Shown piece after piece: positions 60,201-64,000 of a stretch of 64,000 nt of DNA. A program made the translations under genes and the position numbers. The notes beneath the pieces were generated by a model, which was not told the DNA's origin, searched no databases, and saw only the letters and a program-made list of their open reading frames with translations. The stretch's first letter is position 1; every line of letters starts with the position of its first letter. This DNA comes from CAZMNY01 sp964567745 (GTDB lineage Bacteria; Planctomycetota; Planctomycetia; Pirellulales; Pirellulaceae), in assembly GCA_964567745.1 (NCBI GenBank), contig CAZMNY010000031.1:33088-97087 (forward strand). Reading direction: 5' to 3'.

Positions 60201-62974
60201 TGCCGACTGGTTTCGAAGTACAGCTCGTGGCGGCTGAGCCGCTTGTGAAGGACCCTGTGGCGATCGACTGGGGGCCGGATGGGCGGCTATGGGTCGTCGA
60301 AATGGCCGACTATCCGCTGGGCGTCGACGGCATGGGAAAGGCGGGAGGCCGAGTCCGTTTTCTGCAAGACACGAATGACGACGGGACGTACGACAAGTCG
60401 ACGTTGTTTGCCGAGGAGCTGAGTTTCCCCAACGGAGTGCTGGCCTGGAACCAAGGGATTCTGGTAACAGCGGCGCCGGAGATTGTCTATTTGGAAGACA
60501 GCACAGGTGACGGCAAAGCAGATGTTCGCCGAGTTTTGTATACCGGTTTCCTCGAAGGCAATCAGCAACTGCGAGTCAACGGTTTGCGGTGGGGGCTCGA
60601 CAACTGGGTCTATTGCGCCAGCGGCAGCCATCACGCTGGCTATGGCAAAGACAGTTGGATCACGTCGCACCGAACGAAAACGAAACATCAAATCGGAAGT
60701 CGCGACTTTCGTATTCGTCCAAACACCGGCGCTATCGACCCGCAAAGCGGGCCCTCTCAATTCGGTCGAAACCGCGACGACTGGGGCAACTGGTTTGGCG
60801 TTCAAAACAGCCACCCGCTTTGGCACTACGTGCTCGCCGATCAAAACATCCGCCGAAATCCACACTTTGCTCCGCCCGATCCGAAGCATCAGGTTGTCAC
60901 GCCGGCGAATCCGCGGGTCTATCCAGCGAGCAAACTGCAGAAACGTTTTCACAGTTTCAGCCAGTCAGGCCGTTTCACATCAGCCTGCTCGCCGACGATC
61001 TACCGAGACGAATTTCTGTTCGATCGCAGCTCCGAACAACACGCGTTCACATGCGAGCCGTTTCACAACTTGGTGCAGCACAATTTGATTGCAGACGACG
61101 GCGTCAGCTTTCGATTCCGGCGAGATCCGGCTGAGAAGAAAGTTGACTTCTTTGCCAGCGAAGACCGTTGGTGTCGTCCGGTGATGACGCGGACCGGTCC
61201 GGACGGAGCGCTGTGGGTCGTCGACATGTATCGCTACATGATCGAACACCCGCAGTGGCTGCCGCAAAACGGCAAGGATGAACTCCGCCCTTGGTTCAGA
61301 ACGGGCGAGGACCACGGCCGAATTTACCGAGTCGTGCGCAGCGACCGGACCGCACGCGAAATCCCAAGACTCGATGAGCTCTCGCCAGAAGAACTTGTTG
61401 CGAGACTCGAGAGTCCCAACGGCTGGAATCGCGATTCGGCGCAGCGATTGTTGGTCAACGGAAAGCGAATCGAAGCGGTCGACGCGCTCGAGAAATTGGC
61501 GACTGACAGCCCACAACCGCTGGCGAGACTTCATGCGATCTGGACACTCGACGGGCTCGGGGCGTTGTCGGCCGAGACGCTGGAATCCGCATTGGGTAGC
61601 AGTCACGCGGGATTGCGTAGAAATGCTGTCCGTATCGCCGCGAGTGTCGCCGTCGACGGCAAAAAATTGGCGGCGATGGCCAACGATCCCGACGCAAAAG
61701 TGCGTCTCGAACTCGCATCGACTTTAGGATCCTATGATTCGCCTGTTGCCAGCAACTCACTGGCCGAATTGCTGAACGCATCGGCCGGCGATACATACTT
61801 GGTCGCCGCAGTGATGAGTTCTTTGTCGCCGAAACACGTCATTGATGTTCTTACGGCCGCCAGCAAAACCGCCAATGGCCAGCCACTCACCTTGGACTTG
61901 ATTGGCCAAGCCGTCGCGATGGGCGAAGAGGATTCGATTGGGCGTGTCGTCGAGCTGGTCTGTGCTGGGCCGAGCAGGACGTCTGACAAGCACAAATTTC
62001 TCGCACTAGCCAGAATCCTCGACGGTCTCTCCTCGCGCAAACTCCCCACCAGTTCACTGCCCATCGCGGCGCGCGATCTTATCGCCGAGACCATTCAACA
62101 GGCGCGGGCTGCCGCCGCCAACGACGAGACGTCCGTTGACGTTCGCATCGCCTCGATTCCGTTACACGGACGCGTATCCGATCAGCGTGAAGAAGATTTT
62201 CAGGTGCTGCGTCGCACGTTGGTCCCGCAATCTCCCGCTCCGCTTCAACAGGCTGTCGTTTCCCACCTCGCGAAACGCAGCGACGCCGTCGTCGCGGAAG
62301 TCATGCTGGCAGGCTGGAAGTCGCACAGCCCGGCACTGCGAAATCAGATACTCGACGCACTCGCCAGCCGCGGCTCCTGGGCCGAATCGTTGCGATTGCG
62401 TTTGGTTTACGGCGAGATACGAGTTAGCGAATTGAACGCATCGGTTCGGCAACGCTTGTTGACCCGCGCAAAGAACTCGCCCACGTGGCAAAAGGCGTTA
62501 GCCACAACAGCCTCGGCAAATCGCGCCGAAGTGCTCCGCCAATTCCAACCAGCGTTAACCCTCGAAGGAGACGCCAAACGAGGCGAGGCCGTATTCCGCA
62601 AAGTGTGCCTCAACTGTCACAAGCTTAAGAACGAGGGGCACGAAGTCGGTCCGCAACTCGCATCCATTACGAACAAGACAAAGGAAGCGCTGTTCGCTTC
62701 GATAATCAACCCCAATGCGGCGGTCGACGCGAAATTCTTCAGCTACTCCATCGTCACGGTGGACGGACGAATTCTCACGGGAAAAATCGAAACGGAAACA
62801 GGCAGCAGCATGACCTTGCTCGCCGCCGAGGGCAAACGCGAGACCGTTCTCCGACGAGACATCGACGAACTCGTTGCTTCCGGCAAGTCCTTGATGCCCG
62901 AAGGAATTGAAAAGGACCTCAAGCCGCAAGATCTCGCCGACCTGCTTCAGTTCGTTCGCGAGACGTTTCGTTAA
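57284..62974 (+). CDS. Giant fusion: ceramidase-like, two LamG-like, PVC dehydrogenase, HEAT-like and haem c domains
   Basis: From ATG 57284 (CGGAG upstream) the protein has 1,896 residues. A signal peptide ends near AAESG (about 30). Residues ~33-470 are ceramidase-like (AGAASVDISPKTLPALMNGG, SATHTHTAPAA). Two LamG/concanavalin-like domains follow at ~500-700 and ~740-945 (each starts YWRMED or FWRLHDE and ends with a GKVDEIAVFDRPLDASDI-like segment). Residues ~970-1330 form a PVC-type dehydrogenase beta-propeller (GFEVQLVAAEPLVKDPVAID). HEAT-like repeats run ~1365-1755. A haem c motif CLNCH (~1773-1777) and the domain after it end the protein. The C-terminal half is common in planctomycetes, but fusion to a ceramidase-like part is unusual. 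Ligand and reaction are unknown; periplasmic or surface localisation is likely. Confidence 0.9.
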   Translation: MKNPLLIATLVLLLSQCGAPSTSAAESGSIFRAGAASVDISPKTLPALMNGGFLQNRSNRIVDPLFARALVLSDGNEKLAIVIVDSCMFPTSLCDQIKRLASQETGIPTDRILISATHTHTAPAAMRCLGCDADQAYVDYVPAQVAKSIVNANANLSPAKFGWAIADGGDLTNCRRWITRSDRMGKDPFDGRTVRAMMHPGYQNPDYASPAGPIDPWLTVLSVVSAKDNSPICVMANLSMHYFGGPGFSADYYGEVARALETQIEKASGKTASGFVGIMSQGTSGDLHWMDYGKPRSGISRQQYSAKVADRVLQTWKTIEHGDDLSLAMEEKRLTIGRRTPSLERREWARPINAARGDMAPRNRVEVYAREAEWIHENPKTEVVLQAVRIGELAITAIPNEVYGITGLKLKRQSPLAATFNLELANGATGYIPPPEQHRLGGYTTWPARTAGLEKQAEPRIVETLLSLLESVTYSKRRPLEISSSDYSSALTDRKPIAYWRMEDMVSTRAEDAVQDSHANYHGGVALFLPGPDARGFQAGDYGNRSVYLAGGYVEAKIDHLHDKYAISMWFANSLPAEVRDVTGVLLSTGSETLLIAGKTAGEHTGKLVLRCGTQSFAGKTRLSTKHWHSVTISREENRVRVYLNGSAKPEIDAVTAPPKVVNRLLIGSDGNLDSTLDGKVDEIAVFDRPLDASDIVALYKTSGMTLPPRRKLTVVLGAKPTDAASRKKYSDAVLASKPVAFWRLHDETNKVARDSAGKHSASYEKGASPLWKDAPNFFGGRVKAKVPKLGNRYSVELWFRNELPVGARPVTAYLFSRAVDGVDGAPGDNLGVGGTYSNSGQLILFNGNERDQLVAGPTRLAPGSWSHVVMVREEQRVTIYLNGDPKPEIAGTLPIGYPANCDDILLGGRGDNFANLQGMLDEVAIYDRALTPQDVKNHFDAAGVKLVEKVSAAMPAKPTPTEVAEAIKTIRVPTGFEVQLVAAEPLVKDPVAIDWGPDGRLWVVEMADYPLGVDGMGKAGGRVRFLQDTNDDGTYDKSTLFAEELSFPNGVLAWNQGILVTAAPEIVYLEDSTGDGKADVRRVLYTGFLEGNQQLRVNGLRWGLDNWVYCASGSHHAGYGKDSWITSHRTKTKHQIGSRDFRIRPNTGAIDPQSGPSQFGRNRDDWGNWFGVQNSHPLWHYVLADQNIRRNPHFAPPDPKHQVVTPANPRVYPASKLQKRFHSFSQSGRFTSACSPTIYRDEFLFDRSSEQHAFTCEPFHNLVQHNLIADDGVSFRFRRDPAEKKVDFFASEDRWCRPVMTRTGPDGALWVVDMYRYMIEHPQWLPQNGKDELRPWFRTGEDHGRIYRVVRSDRTAREIPRLDELSPEELVARLESPNGWNRDSAQRLLVNGKRIEAVDALEKLATDSPQPLARLHAIWTLDGLGALSAETLESALGSSHAGLRRNAVRIAASVAVDGKKLAAMANDPDAKVRLELASTLGSYDSPVASNSLAELLNASAGDTYLVAAVMSSLSPKHVIDVLTAASKTANGQPLTLDLIGQAVAMGEEDSIGRVVELVCAGPSRTSDKHKFLALARILDGLSSRKLPTSSLPIAARDLIAETIQQARAAAANDETSVDVRIASIPLHGRVSDQREEDFQVLRRTLVPQSPAPLQQAVVSHLAKRSDAVVAEVMLAGWKSHSPALRNQILDALASRGSWAESLRLRLVYGEIRVSELNASVRQRLLTRAKNSPTWQKALATTASANRAEVLRQFQPALTLEGDAKRGEAVFRKVCLNCHKLKNEGHEVGPQLASITNKTKEALFASIINPNAAVDAKFFSYSIVTVDGRILTGKIETETGSSMTLLAAEGKRETVLRRDIDELVASGKSLMPEGIEKDLKPQDLADLLQFVRETFR

Positions 62975-63298
62975 AGCTTGACGCCATTCACGTCCATCGA
63001 GATCACTCTGAATCGACTGAGATATGTACGCCATCATGCGCAATCAAGTTACCGAGTTCGAGCCGGCTAGATTGTCGCGCGCCTTTGCCTCTCTGTTCGA
63101 CGCCAACACGATGGACATCGCGGGCTCCGGTATATCGATCCAGCCTGTCGAGCATCGCATGCAGCCCAAGCGAAGGAAGAGAATTGACAGCGGTTCCTGT
63201 CGCAGCGATCATGAATACTGCTAATGCCAACTCGAGATGTACAGTATGAACGAGACACGTTGATTCGATCGCAGCCTTTCCGTTGGGCCACAACATCG
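62975..63298. other. Intergenic region before the Gly/Cys-rich gene
   Basis: The 324 bases contain two opposed short frames (63024-63224 plus and 63003-63296 minus) without recognisable features. I support no gene here. Confidence 0.4.
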
Positions 63299-63622
63299 AT
63301 GACGAATCAGCGCAAAGCTTTTGAAAGGAGCCTTCCCATTAACCGCACATTAATCATCGGCCTGACCGTGTTCCTGGCCTTGGTAGCCGTCAGTCTGCTT
63401 GGAGGCGATCAGCAAGCCGTTGCGGGTAACGGATTCCATGGATGCCAGGGCTATGTGGGATGCCAAGGCTACGTCTGCAGCGGCTACGTCGGATGCCATG
63501 GCCGTTCAGGCTGCCACGGTATGGTTGGCTATCGCGGAATCGGCTGTTTTGGTGTTCGCAGTTGCTATGGGGGCCTGGTTGCACGGTCGATCTCAGCACA
63601 CCCAGCGAGCGTACATGCGTGA
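63299..63622 (+). CDS. Gly/Cys-rich secreted protein, 3' end probably disrupted
   Basis: From ATG 63299 there are 107 residues. The signal segment (LIIGLTVFLALVAVSLLG) ends near AVAGN. The mature part starts with Gly/Cys/Tyr/His repeats of the type GCQGYVGCQGYVCSGYVGCHG and GCHGMVGYRGIGCFG. I recall Gly/Cys/His-repeat exported proteins from planctomycetes. After about position 63570 the repeat pattern stops, and the last ~16 residues (ARSISAHPASVHA) lie over the integrase-like frame. The natural C-terminus may therefore have been lost to an insertion. Metal binding or disulfide cross-linking at the surface is possible. Confidence 0.6.
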   Translation: MTNQRKAFERSLPINRTLIIGLTVFLALVAVSLLGGDQQAVAGNGFHGCQGYVGCQGYVCSGYVGCHGRSGCHGMVGYRGIGCFGVRSCYGGLVARSISAHPASVHA

Positions 63623-63962
63623 CGCCAAGCGGTTCATGATGTTCGCCGACAAGCCGCTCCGATCAGTGAAACTGATCGACCTTCAAACATTTGGAGATCA
63701 TTTGGATCAGACGCTGAGAGCAGTTTCCGTTAATCGCACCCTCAGTGCGGTGAAGAGTCTTTTCGCCTTCGGTTTTCAGCTCGGATACTTCCGATTTGAT
63801 GTTGGGCGTGCATTGAAGCTTCCAAGTTTTCGTGACGAATTAGCGGAGCGAATTCTTGGCGAAACTGAAGTGCTGAGGATGATTTCACTAGAATCAAATC
63901 TTCGAAATCGTTCGATCTTGATGACACTATATGCTGGAGGATTTCGGGAAGCGTCCCAATAA
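63567..63962 (+). pseudogene. Truncated tyrosine-recombinase (integrase) fragment
   Basis: From ATG 63567 the reading frame gives 131 residues with the SAM-like core-binding domain of XerC/D-type recombinases: SQHTQRAYMRDAKRFMMFAD, LIDLQTFGDHLDQTLRAVSVNRTLSAVKSLFAFGFQLGYF and LKLPSFRDELAERILGETEVLRMI. It breaks off at LYAGGFREASQ with a stop (63960-63962), just where the catalytic domain (..GLRVSELCGL..) should start. Bases after the stop still read LLKVERW in the same frame. The catalytic Arg-His-Tyr part is absent or lies beyond the window edge. It overlaps the end of the Gly/Cys-rich gene in another frame. Confidence 0.7.
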
Positions 63963-64000
63963 TTGTTGAAAGTTGAAAGATGGTCTCCCGAAGGGCAGAA

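Overview
The window looks like chromosomal DNA of a planctomycete, probably a Pirellulales-like lineage. The evidence is the gene families. There are planctomycete cytochrome/DUF1549/DUF1553 proteins, a DUF1553-DUF1501-WD40 trio, a PVC-type dehydrogenase with a C-terminal haem c motif, SHD1 domains, PQQ-type beta-propellers and many Sec or lipoprotein signals. Genes are dense, mostly in short directons, with few recognisable sigma70 promoters. No tRNA, rRNA or CRISPR array was seen. The only trace of a mobile element is a broken integrase at the right edge.

Layout, left half. 1-6.4 kb: a left-truncated cytochrome/DUF1553 gene (-), an LRR membrane protein, a CPBP protease, an SHD1-PQQ propeller protein and a TPR lipoprotein. 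6.5-10.6 kb: a three-gene glycolate oxidase set (GlcD, GlcE, GlcF-like), facing a small Ser/Thr kinase. 11.8-16.5 kb: a sugar ABC importer (binding lipoprotein, double ATPase, permease); the permease carries a large periplasmic insertion and extra C-terminal helices. 16.7-19.1 kb: a very acidic Asp/Glu/Tyr-rich secreted repeat protein on the minus strand, cut by a 100-N assembly gap that falls exactly inside a 99-bp tandem repeat. 19.5-27.4 kb: an SLC13-type carrier, then a minus-strand block of App1-like phosphatase, SHD1-like membrane protein, rpsD, lpdA and an N-acyl-D-amino-acid deacylase.

Right half. 27.9-34.8 kb: the DUF1553/DUF1501/WD40 trio, a redoxin-like secreted protein and dihydroorotase. 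34.9-40.2 kb (-): a small membrane protein, endonuclease III and a two-subunit pyruvate:ferredoxin oxidoreductase. 40.7-44.9 kb: two tandem paralogous mini helix-turn-helix proteins, a lipoprotein, a ceramidase-like protein and a PQQ-propeller lipoprotein. 44.9-54.3 kb (-): an export cluster with one TolC-like lipoprotein, three tandem paralogous HlyD-type adaptors, a MacB/FtsX-type permease and a hotdog thioesterase, but no ATPase. 54.6-63 kb: a GT1 glycosyltransferase, a MetE-like enzyme and a ~1,896-residue fusion (ceramidase-like, two LamG-like, PVC dehydrogenase, HEAT-like, haem c). The right edge has a Gly/Cys-rich secreted protein whose 3' end runs into a truncated tyrosine-recombinase fragment.

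The most unusual items are the gap-split acidic repeat protein, the enlarged sugar permease, the three-adaptor exporter without its ATPase and the giant fusion. None of them can be called a new system from sequence reading alone.
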